This document shows, piece after piece, positions 52,401 through 61,712 of a stretch of DNA of 64,000 nucleotides. Position 1 is the stretch's first letter. Each line of letters opens with the position of its first letter. Position numbers and translations under genes: made by a program. This DNA comes from Galbula dea (taxonomy: Eukaryota; Chordata; Aves; Piciformes; Galbulidae), in NCBI GenBank assembly GCA_013399015.1, contig VWZX01002915.1:317363-381362 (forward strand), in the 5' to 3' direction. The notes under the pieces were generated by a model that saw nothing but the letters and a program-made list of their open reading frames with translations, was not told the origin of the DNA and did no database searches.

Positions 52401-55400
52401 NNNNNNNNNNNNNNNNNNNNNNNNNNNNNNNNNNNNNNNNNNNNNNNNNNNNNNNNNNNNNNNNNNNNNNNNNNNNNNNNNNNNNNNNNNNNNNNNNNNN
52501 NNNNNNNNNNNNNNNNNNNNNNNNNNNNNNNNNNNNNNNNNNNNNNNNNNNNNNNNNNNNNNNNNNNNNNNNNNNNNNNNNNNNNNNNNNNNNNNNNNNN
52601 NNNNNNNNNNNNNNNNNNNNNNNNNNNNNNNNNNNNNNNNNNNNNNNNNNNNNNNNNNNNNNNNNNNNNNNNNNNNNNNNNNNNNNNNNNNNNNNNNNNN
52701 NNNNNNNNNNNNNNNNNNNNNNNNNNNNNNNNNNNNNNNNNNNNNNNNNNNNNNNNNNNNNNNNNNNNNNNNNNNNTCCATGGTGGTGGTGGTGGGGTGT
52801 CTGTGCTTAGTGGGGGGCCCTTATCCACCCCCTAGGCTTTGGGGAGGGGGGTGCCATGGACATTCCCCTGCTCGTGGCTGCCGTAGCTGGTGCTGGCTGT
52901 CCCCCACCGCCGCAGCGGGCGAGATGCGGTTACATAATGCCGGGGGGGGGCCGGGGCGGTGCGGCGGGGGCTGGCACGCAGCCCGGGCTGCCGAGAGCCT
53001 TAGCAACAGCCAGCCCTGTTGGAGGCGGCTGCGGGAGGCTGGCTTTCGNCCCCTGATCGTGGGTGGAAGGTGGGGGGGGGCTGGGAGCACCCCCTGCTTA
53101 CAGAGTGCTGCTTGCATGGGATACACACCCTGAAAGCTTCTGGGGTGATCCTGTGTTGCATGAATATGTCCCATTTCCCTCCCCCAGGTAGAAAGCCCCA
53201 GTCCTCTTAGCAGCAGCAGCAGGGCCCCTCCACGTGCAGGGTGTTGCCCTGTACCCCGATGTTTTTGGGGTGTTGACGTGCCGGGGGAGGGCAGAGCCCG
53301 GCTGATTGGTACAGGGTGCACAGCACCGGAGGTGGGGACCAAAACACCCTGGCTCCTGCAGTCCTTCATGTTTACTCTCCTCCTGGGGCAGGACTTGAAT
53401 GTCTGAGGTGTCCCGAGATTTGCAGTTCTCAGCAGCGGAGGCGGGGGGGAGGCTGCCCCCGGTTAGAGCCCTGCCGAGAAGCTGGGGCTTGGGTTTCTTT
53501 CTTTTTTTCCCTTCGGTGGCATCAGCTGCAGGGGCTGGCCAGGCCTCTGGTGAGGAGGCCTCTGGTTACGTTCCAGGGTGATTATCTGCTGGCTGCAGCT
53601 TTTCTCTGCCCAGGTCACGAGGCCTGTGTGGGCTGCAGGTCACGTGCGGTGGAAAGCCCCAGAGCCCTGGGAGCAATGGGGGAGCGGAGAGGGGAACGGG
53701 GCTGCTGCCTCCGCCGCTCCTTGCGTCAGCGTTAACTCCTCCGGCGCCGCGTCCCGCGCCCGCTCCGGTTCTCCTGCCTGCTCTGGCTGGCTGGAACAGG
53801 CAGAGCCGGCTCATCCCGTTGCCTGCTCGGGCTTTCCCAGCCGCTCCCTGGGATGATGGGACGATGGGAGAATGGAATGGACGCTGAGCCGCTTGGGGGG
53901 TGGTGGCAGCACTGTGCGGTGTGGGTCTGGCCTCCCCAGTGCTGCCTGGGAGGGGATTGCACCCCTTTAGACTTCCTTTTTTTTGGGGTGGCGGTTGCCT
54001 GTTGGGTGATCCTCAGAGAGGCAGGTCTGTGGTGTCCCAGTGTGTGGTGACCTGCCCATTGGTTGTCTGCCCTGCCGGGAGTAAACCTGAGAAGCAGCCA
54101 TGCCTGCACCCTCATTTCAGGGGGTGCAGCCCCACAGCTCCATCAGGATCCCCTCCCAGGCAGCATGGCTCTGCCCCATCAGTCCCCCATCCTTTGGGGT
54201 TCCCAGGCAAGGGCTTACCCTTCTGTCTTCCTGCAGTGTGGCTCTGCTGAATACATGGCCCCGGAGGTGGTGGAAGCCTTCAACGAGGAGGCATCCATCT
54301 ATGACAAGCGCTGTGACCTGTGGAGCCTGGGCGTCATCCTGTACATCATGCTGAGCGGGTACCCTCCCTTCGTGGGCCACTGTGGCTCTGACTGCGGCTG
54401 GGACCGGGGCGAGGCGTGCCACACCTGCCAGGTACAGGGTGGGGGGACCCCGGCAGCGCCCAGACCCCACTGCTGGGTGGGCAGCGCCCAGACCCCACTG
54501 CTGGGTGGGCAGCACCCAAACCTCCCTGCTGGTGGGCAGCCCTGCTCCAAGCTGAGCCTCTCTTGTATTTCTTCCGTCCACCCCAGAACATGCTCTTTGA
54601 AAGCATCCAGGAGGGGAAATACGAGTTTCCTGACAAGGACTGGGCACACATCTCCTTTGGAGCCAAAGACCTCATTTCCAAGCTGCTGGTGAGAGATGCC
54701 AAGAAGCGACTCAGCGCAGCCCAGGTCCTGGAGCACCCCTGGGTGCAGGGGGTGAGTGTTGCTGCCCCTCCCCACACTCCGCTCCCAAAAGTCAGGGTGG
54801 GGGACACCTCATTGCAGGGTTCTGGGCTCTGACCGGCCACATTTCGTTGCAGTGTGCCCCGGATAACACCCTGCCAACCCCCATCATCCTGCAGAGGTGA
54901 GTGCCATGGCTTCGGGATGGGGAGGACAGTCCCAGGCCCCCCAGCCCCCATCCTGACTCCTCTCCCCAGCAGGCTGCTGTCTGCTCTCGCTGCTTTTGGG
55001 GGCTCTACCATGGCTCTCGCTGTCCAGGCAGCAGTTGCAAGCACGAGATTGGGGTTCAAGCCATGGTTTTGGTGCAGTGTGGCATGCATGCAAGGGAGGA
55101 CACCCCAATATTTGACCCCAACATCCCTCCAGCCCCCACATCTCCCCCTGAGCCCCTGACTCCCTTGCAGGAACAGCAGTGCCAAAGAGCTCACCTGCTT
55201 TGCTGCTGAGGCCATTGCTGTCAACCGCCAGCTGACCCGACGTGATGAGGATGAGGAGGAGGAGGCGGAGGAGGAAGCACGACCCATCATCATCAAAGCT
55301 ACCTCACGGGCCATGCAGCTCTCCCCCCCCTCTGAGTCCAAGCTGGCCAAGCGACGGCAGAAGAGCAGCCTGGCCAAGGCAGTGGCCGCTGGGCAGCACC

Positions 55401-55438
55401 TGGTGGCCCCACTGGTTCTGGTGGCCGACCAAGCCTGA
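49408..55438 (+). CDS. MKNK2: MAP kinase-interacting serine/threonine kinase 2 (partial)
   Basis: Eleven coding exons of MNK2, the kinase that phosphorylates eIF4E at Ser209 when bound to eIF4G and is switched on by ERK and p38. The exons are 49408-49489, 49630-49731, 49898-49995, 50939-51018, 51619-51692, 51775-51879, 52214-52269, 54237-54431, 54587-54751, 54853-54896 and 55171-55438. In order they carry a basic NLS-like KKRNKKKKR, the glycine loop LGEGAHARV, the ATP lysine in EYAVK, the catalytic HRDLKPEN, the APE motif (CGSAEYMAPE), the MNK Cys insert (CGSDCGWDRGEACHTC) and the C-terminal MAPK-docking KLAKRRQ. Two coding pieces are absent: the start exon, not found between 47165 and 49407, and the DFD/activation-loop exon, probably inside the N run. 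With both, the protein would be about 470 residues, as usual. Phases agree across the hole. Confidence 0.95.
49630..49731 (+). CDS. MKNK2: MKNK2 exon (basic NLS/eIF4G region)
   Basis: A 102-nt exon, acceptor ggcacag|acatgc, donor cgaag|gtgagt. It encodes DMPSSQPIDIPDAKKRNKKK and RCRATDSFSGRFE. The KKRNKKKKR run matches the nuclear-localisation and eIF4G-binding region of MNKs. Confidence 0.95.
49898..49995 (+). CDS. MKNK2: MKNK2 exon (Gly loop and ATP lysine)
   Basis: A 98-nt exon, acceptor ctgccag|atgttt, donor tgaag|gtaaag. It encodes DVYQLQEEVLGEGAHARVQS and CINLITNKEYAVK, with the ATP-binding loop and catalytic lysine. Confidence 0.95.
50939..51018 (+). CDS. MKNK2: MKNK2 exon (helix C region)
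   Basis: An 80-nt exon, acceptor gttccag|atcata, donor cacag|gtactg. It encodes IIEKRLGHIRSRVFREVEML and YQCQGH. The glutamate in FREVEML pairs with the ATP lysine. Confidence 0.95.
51619..51692 (+). CDS. MKNK2: MKNK2 exon (hinge, FYLVFEKM)
   Basis: A 74-nt exon, acceptor ccacag|gaatgt, donor aggag|gtgagg. It encodes NVLELIEFFEEEERFYLVFE and KMRG, with the gatekeeper and hinge. Confidence 0.95.
51775..51879 (+). CDS. MKNK2: MKNK2 exon (GSILTHIHRRRHFNELEAS)
   Basis: A 105-nt exon, acceptor ggctgcag|gctcca, donor caaag|gtgaga. It encodes GSILTHIHRRRHFNELEASV then VVRDIASALHFLHNK. Confidence 0.95.
52214..52269 (+). CDS. MKNK2: MKNK2 exon (catalytic loop HRDLKPEN)
   Basis: A 56-nt exon, acceptor ccctccag|gaattg, donor gaccag|gtgagc. 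It encodes GIAHRDLKPENILCESPDQ, with the catalytic aspartate. The next exon of the family is missing. Confidence 0.95.
52270..52354 (+). repeat. Minisatellite at gap edge
   Basis: About three copies of gtgggtgcaggggggtgctg (unit about 33 bp) begin at the MKNK2 donor and run into the N stretch. The repeat is the likely cause of the gap. Confidence 0.8.
52355..52776. other. MKNK2: Assembly gap (422 N) in MKNK2
   Basis: Unresolved bases between the HRDLKPEN exon and the CGSAEYMAPE exon. In vertebrate MKNK2 a 96-nt exon with the DFD motif and activation-loop threonines belongs here. It is not seen in 52777-54236. Confidence 0.99.
54237..54431 (+). CDS. MKNK2: MKNK2 exon (APE motif, MNK Cys insert)
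   Basis: A 195-nt exon of 65 codons, acceptor cctgcag|tgtggc, donor gccag|gtacag. It encodes CGSAEYMAPEVVEAFNEEAS, IYDKRCDLWSLGVILYIMLS and CGSDCGWDRGEACHTCQ. The four cysteines of the MNK-specific insert (CX3C and CX2C) are present. Confidence 0.95.
54587..54751 (+). CDS. MKNK2: MKNK2 exon (C-lobe end)
   Basis: A 165-nt exon of 55 codons, acceptor accccag|aacatg, donor caggg|ggtgagt read as ggg|gtgagt. It encodes NMLFESIQEGKYEFPDKDWA, HISFGAKDLISKLLVRDAKK and RLSAAQVLEHPWVQG. Confidence 0.95.
54853..54896 (+). CDS. MKNK2: MKNK2 exon (CAPDNTLPTPIILQ)
   Basis: A 44-nt exon, acceptor cgttgcag|tgtgcc, donor gcagag|gtgagt, encoding CAPDNTLPTPIILQ and two bases of an arginine codon. Confidence 0.94.
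55171..55438 (+). CDS. MKNK2: MKNK2 last coding exon
   Basis: Acceptor cccttgcag|gaacag, stop TGA at 55436-55438. It encodes NSSAKELTCFAAEAIAVNRQ, an acidic DEDEEEEAEEEA tract, SRAMQLSPPSESKLAKRRQK and an end in VLVADQA. The KLAKRR motif is the MAPK docking site of the long (a) form. Confidence 0.95.
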
Positions 55439-55635
55439 GTTGCGCCCCTCAGACCTGCTGTACCCCATGTTTCCCCTCCTTTTTCTTTCTTTCCTTCCTC
55501 CCTCAGCCCCCAAACCCCACCGTTTCTGGCTAGTGACAAGATCAGGACTCGTCCCTGTGGCTGGTTTCCAAGGTTTTGCTGATCTTGTAGGTCTAGGGGT
55601 GGGAGGGTTTGTTTAAGATGATTTTTTTTTAAGGT

Positions 55636-55641
55636 ATTAAA
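55636..55641 (+). terminator. MKNK2: MKNK2 proximal poly(A) signal ATTAAA
   Basis: Variant signal in taaggtattaaatcaagcg after a T-rich run, 200 nt past the stop codon. Confidence 0.4.
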
Positions 55642-58309
55642 TCAAGCGTGAGGTTGCTTCACCCAGGGCAGACTCAAGGACATCTGACAGACACATGGAC
55701 TTTTGTTTCCCGACTCTGACATGGTTTTCCCTCTCCCCGACACCAAAGGACTCTTTGTATCCGCGGCTGCTTTGACGACTTCAGCTCATTTCATACTGTG
55801 AACAAAAGACCCTCGGTCGCGTTTTCAACAGCCAGAGTCGCGTTTTAGCCTCCTCCCTCCCCTTGGAGCTGCCAGGTCTTGTCTCCAGTCTTGGGGTAGA
55901 TCCTTCCCTGTGTGGGGTGGAGGTGTCCTGGCTGCAGGGAGCTCCTCCGTCCCACGCTCGGGGGTGTCCCTATGGGGCTGTGGTGGGGGTTGTGCAGGGA
56001 ACTGCTCGGGCAGGGGAGAGATGGTGCCAGGGAGGGAGCAGGGTCCAGTCCCACTGAGCCACCCTCTCTCTCCTTGGCACCTTGCTTCCAGAATAAGCTA
56101 TTCACCCCTTTTTTCTTTTCTTTTCTTTTGTTTTTTTAATGAATGATTGTTGGTTTTAGACTGCTAGCTGTGCTTCTCTACAGGGCACGGAGAAATGTCT
56201 TCCTTTCCCCCCGCGCTCTGGTGGCAGCTTCCTGGTTGTAAGATCAGAGCCAGAGCAGATGTGCAGGTGTCTGGGGCTGTGCTCTTGTGCCAGGTTGGTG
56301 TTGCACCCCCTGTTCTCAGAGGAGAGCTGCTCGTTGTTGGCTGTGCATTCTGGAGGTACAGGGGAGAATGAGATTGCCAGGCAGTTGGAGCAGCCAGGAA
56401 AGTACCCCTCTGGGAATAGCAGGGTGCTCTGTGGAAGGTGAAGGACCTCCCCTTAAGGGAGTGTTGGGACCTGCCGCAGGGCAGTGTGACCTGGTGTGGC
56501 TTCAGGCTGGCCCTGAGGCTGCTGTGGCAGGAGGATCTGTGGGTGTGGACAGTGCCAAGTGCCCTAGGGTGGCTGGTAGGTAAGTGGCCAGGCTGGTGGC
56601 AGCAGCTAAGGACTGTGGCATTGAGGAGCAGCCTGTGGAGTGCTGGGGATGTGAGGTCAGGGGGTTTGGGATCAGGGCAGCAGTCCCCATGCTGTGCAGG
56701 GTCTGGTGGGTGGCTGGAGAGACCTGAGCAGGTGTGTGCATGTGCATCCGTGGTCATGTGTATTCATGCATGCATGGCATTGCCCTTTCCTCAGAGCTTG
56801 ATTTGGGGAAAGGAGGGAATGCACATGGGGTAGGACTTGAAGTGCTGGCTTGGGACAAGGCCCTTGGCCAGTTTATGTGTGCAGGGCTGGATCCGTCCAG
56901 AAGAGCGCAGTGCTTGATATATCTGGGAGAGCAGGGCTGTGGATCCGTCCAGGAGAGCAGGGCTGGTCTCCAGCTCCTCCAGCCCTCCCTGCACCAAGGT
57001 AGAGGATCAGACCTGCTCCTCAGCACAGGTATGGCTGTGGGTCGTGCCACTGAGCTGCACCTGCTGCCATCCCCATGTCCCGCTGGGAGTGAGGGAAGTG
57101 TCTCCTTCATTCCCAATCTCCTTTCCTTTCCAAATCAACACTTTTGAGCTTTAGCTTGTGAAGCAGCAGCCTCAGCCCATTGTGTGCACAGATGAAGGCT
57201 TTGGGGGCTTGCTTAGAGGCGGGGGAAGTCTCTTCCCCAGGTGGTCAGCTGAAGACAGTCACTGTTAATTCTCCTTTTTATTTGAAGACTGCTGACAGCA
57301 ATACTATGCAATATGTGTTGTGTTTTGTTTCAGGGAGGTGTGTGTGAGTTATCCTGGGAGATGATGATCTCGGGTGTTGATGGAGTTTGGGGCAGGGACT
57401 CTCTTTTCTCACCCTTCTGCTGGGTGGCATCAGTGGGTCAGGGAGGGCAGCTCCCCCCTCACCCCAAAACCTGCCTTCCACTTGCAATCCACCCTCTCCC
57501 CTGGGTGTCTCCGAGCCGCTCCCTGTGCGGGGTGAGGAATAGCAGGGTGGTGGCGAGGGGAGATCTGCCCCCACACAGACACCAGGACACCCTGGAGAGG
57601 CCTCCTTTAAAGGAAGAGAGACAAAAAAAAAAAAAAAGAGAAATCAACCCATCTTGATTGTACATTGTTCCTTTTTATAGCTTGTTTTGTTTTATCAGTT
57701 GTAGATAATTCCTTGTTGTCTTACATGAAGAACTACTTGAATGCTGTACAGTTCGCGATGCCTTGCGCTGGTGGTGTGGGAGCTGCAGCCACAGAGCCCT
57801 TCCGTGAGCAGAAGGAAAGGACTAGTGGTTGGGAAGGGGATGGCGTGGCCTGGGGATGCCTCTGGTATCTTCATGTCCTCCAGGCTGTTGTTGGCAAACT
57901 GAATTTCCCTCTTCCCACCAGTAAGATCTCTCTTTATACATAGCTCCACCCATACTGGCTCTTCAGGGGCTAGCGCATGGCTGGGGTGAGCCTGGCGGGA
58001 GCTGGGCCCTGTGGGTGCTTTGCTGGCATCTGGCACCCTCAGCTAGGGTGCTGGGGGATGCTGGGGCTGTTTGGGATGGACATGCCAGGGAGCATCCTCC
58101 CAGCTCACTGCTGGTTGCTTGGCCCAGGCTTGGCTTTGTGTTTTGGCTGGGGGGGATGAAGGGGGAATTCGGTCTGAGCGTGGAGCCCTCATGAAGGGAG
58201 CTGTGGTGCTGGGGTGGTGAGCACCCAGCAGCATGTGTGCAGGGTCTTGGGTGTTCCAGAGAATCCTTAAATGTCTCTAGAGCTGGGGATTGACTCTTGC
58301 CCTAACTCA

Positions 58310-58900
58310 CAGTGGTGTTAGGGACCCATGGGCGCCTCGACAGGGCAGGGCTTGGCTCAGCACTGTACTGAGCTGGGAGATGCTCATGTTGGGGATCCTT
58401 GGGTGCCTCTGTGGGGCAGGACTTGGCTCAGCTCTGCACCAGGTTGGGGAGGTACTTATGTTGGGGACCCATGGGTGCCTTGGTAGGGCAGGACTTAGGT
58501 CACCACCATACCAGGCTGGGGAGGTGTTAGTGTTAGGGACCCATGGGTGCCTTGGTGGGGCAGGACTCAGCTCAGCACTGTACTGAGCTGGAGAGATGCT
58601 CCTGTTGGAGACCCTTGGGTGCATTGGCAGGGCAGGACTTGGCAGTGGGCTGGTTGGGGAGGTGCTCGTGTTGGGGACCCATGGGTGCCGCCTTGGTAGA
58701 GTAGGACTCTGCTTACCACCATACCAGGCTGGGGAGGTGCTTCTGCTGGGGACCCATGGGTGCCTCAGCAGTACAGGACTGAGCTCAGCACCACACCAGC
58801 CTGGCTGGGGAGTTGCTTGTGCTGGGGACCCATGGGTGCCTCAGCAGTACAGGACTCAGCTCAGCCCCACACCAGGCTGGCTGGGGCAGGTGCTCATGCT
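58310..58900. repeat. 72-bp tandem repeat, eight copies
   Basis: Eight diverged copies marked by gacccatgggtgcc-like cores near 58322, 58394, 58466, 58537, 58609, 58675, 58750 and 58826. Each also holds ccaggctggggaggtgctng-like sequence. Confidence 0.9.
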
Positions 58901-59379
58901 GGAGCAGGATGTCCCCTTCCTGCTGCCAGCACCTCTCCTGGGGTGATTCCAGGCAGATGCTCCCTGACCTGAAGTCCAGCACCAGCCAACGCCCTTCTTC
59001 CTCCTCTTCCTCTCTCCAAGCCTTTCCCTCCACTCCCTGTAAAGCATCTAGGTCTTGGAAACCAACTTCAAAAAGATTTGTTTTGGTTTTGTTTTCAAAG
59101 CTGGAAATTTTAAGCATTTTGGCTTCCTCTCCTTCCCCCTCGCCCTTCCTTCAGCCAACTAACTCGACTTAGAACTGGTTAGAAACCTTTACTGTGAAGC
59201 TAACTTGTTGGGTTTTGTTTGTGTTTTTTTTTTTTTTTTAATGAAAACAGGAGAAACTTTCTCCACTTTACAAAGGATGAAGACTGCCAAAGCTTGGTTC
59301 CACAAGAGTCATGTTAACACTGTTGGTTTGTACCAGGGCAGCCTCTGCTTGGGGCTTGGCTGGCAAAGAAAAATGAAAA

Positions 59380-59532
59380 TGGGGAAAAAAAAAATCAATA
59401 ATAATAAAAAAACTAAAAAAAAAAAGACAAAAAAGGACAAAAAACCCTCACAAAAAAAAAAACAACCAACAAACAAAAAACCCCCACAAACACACACACA
59501 AAAAAAAAAACAAAAAAAAAGGACAAAAATGC
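59380..59532. repeat. A-rich CAAA-type tract
   Basis: About 150 bp of A runs broken by single C, T or G bases, about 120 bp before the distal poly(A) signal. The sequence there is prone to read errors. Confidence 0.8.
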
Positions 59533-59647
59533 CCACAAAAAGAAGCACTTTACTGGATGTACCAGGTGAACTGATACAGCTGAACTGAAGTTTTCCTTTA
59601 TAACAATTGTTGATGCCAGAATTTTGTATTCTGTTTTGTAAGAATTT

Positions 59648-59653
59648 AATAAA
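59648..59653 (+). terminator. MKNK2: Distal poly(A) signal AATAAA
   Basis: Canonical signal in gaatttaataaaaatgcatt. It is the strongest 3' end signal downstream of MKNK2 on the + strand. Confidence 0.55.
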
Positions 59654-60892
59654 AATGCATTGAGAGCTACCAGAACTGGCCTGTGGCTGCAGCAGGACAG
59701 GCACTGGGGGAGGGAAGTGAGCCCCTCTCTCCTTCCCCCCCTCAGCTCTAAGGGGTCTTCCCACCATTCCCAGTCCCCACTGGCTCATTCCCAGCCCAGG
59801 GGTGGTGGGAGGGTGGCCATGGACCCGGCAGGGTGCTGGGCTGGGCTGGAGGAGGCCAGGCTGGCAGCAGCTCAGGTCCTGACTCACTTTTCCCAGCCTG
59901 GGTGGTGTGATCTGCCAGATCCCTAAACAAGAGCTTGGAAGGTCATGGTGCCAGACAAAAACAGCAGCACAGAAGCTGTCTCCTGTCCTGCCACCTCCTC
60001 AGAGGCACCCCTCGTCTGTTTTACGCCCCTCCTTTGTCTGGCATGGAGTGGAGGGGGGAACTGAGGCAAGAGGGAGGTGTGTGGTGGGGTGCTGGGGCTA
60101 CAGGCATCAGCAGGGACTGGAGGCTGGTGAGCAGGGTGTGGAGGAAGGGCTGCAGAAGCTCTGCTCTGCTTCCTGCTGTGGGCAGGGAAGACTAGTGTTT
60201 GTTTTCTAATGTATTTTACGTCTTTAATGTATTTTTCTGGCCTGGTAAGGGAGTTTTCCATCCTGGGGTGGAGCTGTGAGCCCTGTGGGGGCCATGGCTG
60301 GTGTGAACACCCTGCCCTGTGCTGCTCTCCTGGCACCCCCAGTTCTGAGGAGAGGGCTGCAAGTTCTGCCGTGGGTCAGCAGCTGCTGCCCAGGTCCTGC
60401 ACACTGCTGAGGGCAGCTCAGAGCAGAGAAGTCCTGCAGGAACTCGTTGCTGAGGTGTCTGGGCTTGCTGCTTGAGAAATGGGGTAGCTGTTTCTTGCAG
60501 GATCCGAACAGGGTGGCTCCAGGAGTCTCCTCTCCCAGGCTGATCTGGGGTGCCCCATGGTGGGGCCACAGTGAGGTTCCCCTGGATGCAGAAGATGAGG
60601 AGTGTGCCCCAGAGTTCCTGCCCCTGTCGGAGCACTGCTGCTTCCTGTGCCTGAGGGCAACATCTCACAACCATGTAGACTTTATGAGCATTCAGTTCTC
60701 TGCTCTCCTTCTCCCCTCATGCTCTCTCCTGTCCCTCTTGCATGTTGTCTCTCCTGGCCTTGGGCACTCAACTCGCTGCTCCAGAAACCCTTTATCTCCT
60801 GCTCTTTGCTCATGGCCTATCCTGCAGACAGTTGACTTTCCACAATGCTGGATGGGTCCCAGGCAGGTGGTGTCAAAGGAGCTTTGCTGTGT

Positions 60893-61712
60893 AATCCCAG
60901 AATGATGGGGGTTAGAAGGGACCTCTGGGAATCAGCCAGTCCAACCTCTGCTCCAGCAGGGGCACACACAGCAGCTTGCCCAGGGTCACCTCCAGCTGCC
61001 TTGGCAATCTCTCCACACAAGGAGACTCCACAGCCTCTCTGCAAAGCCTGGGTCAGGGCTCCAACACCCTCGCAACAAACAAGTTTCTCCTCCTGCTCAT
61101 GTGGATCCTCCTGGCTTCCAGTTTATGCCCAGTGCCCCTTGGCCTGGCCCTGGGCACCACTGAGCAGAGTCTGGCCACAGCCTCTTGCCCCCAGCTTTCA
61201 GCTCTTGCTGGGCATTGAGCAGCTCCCCTGTGGGGCTGCTCTTCTCCAGGCTCAGCAGCCCCAGGGCTCTCAGCCTTTCCTCCTGCCAGAGCTGCTCCAG
61301 AGCCCTCAGAATCTTCCTGGGCTCTGCTGGACTCTCTCCAGCAGTTCCTTGTCTCTCTGGAACTGGGGAGGCCCGAACTGGAGCCAGGACTCCAGCTGTG
61401 GCCTGACTAGGGCAGAGTAGAGGGGGAGGAGAACCTCCTTTGACCTGCTGGTCACACTCTGTTTTATGTATCCCCAGGAAAGCATTGGCCTTCTTGGCCC
61501 TGAGGTGACATTGCTGGCTCCTGGTGAACTTGTTCCCCAGCACTCTCCCTTCTCCATGGAGCTGCTCTCCAGCAGCTCAACCCCTAACCTGTCCTGCTCC
61601 ATGAGGTTATTCCTCCCCTGGTGCAGGACCCTACACTTGCCCTTGTTGAACTTCATGAGGTTTCTCTCTGCCCAGCTCTCCAGTCTGGTTTGAGTCTTCA
61701 TCTGTAAGATTT
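60893..61712 (-). mobile_element. CR1 LINE with reverse-transcriptase tail
   Basis: Antisense CR1 of about 820 bp, the longest copy without gaps. Its minus strand reads SWAERNLMKFNKGKCRVLHQ, NNLMEQDRLGVELLE and ERLRALGLLSLEKSS, the C-terminal end of CR1 ORF2. It is a remnant with 5' truncation and no full reverse transcriptase. Confidence 0.93.

Larger units (their letters stand above)
55439..59675 (+). other. MKNK2: MKNK2 3'UTR (inferred extent)
   Basis: About 4.2 kb from stop to the AATAAA at 59648. Support is indirect: no other promoter or exon is seen between them, and the U-rich and A-rich stretches near 59100-59670 look like transcript-end sequence. A short form could end after ATTAAA at 55636. 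It holds a 72-bp tandem array (58310-58900). Confidence 0.5.

Noticed and set aside
52880..53840. CpG-rich patches in the MKNK2 intron as an internal promoter
   Set aside because: Two patches (52900-53045 and 53700-53790) are CpG-rich, but I see no exon-donor pair linked in phase to MKNK2. The lone N at 53049 also lowers trust there.
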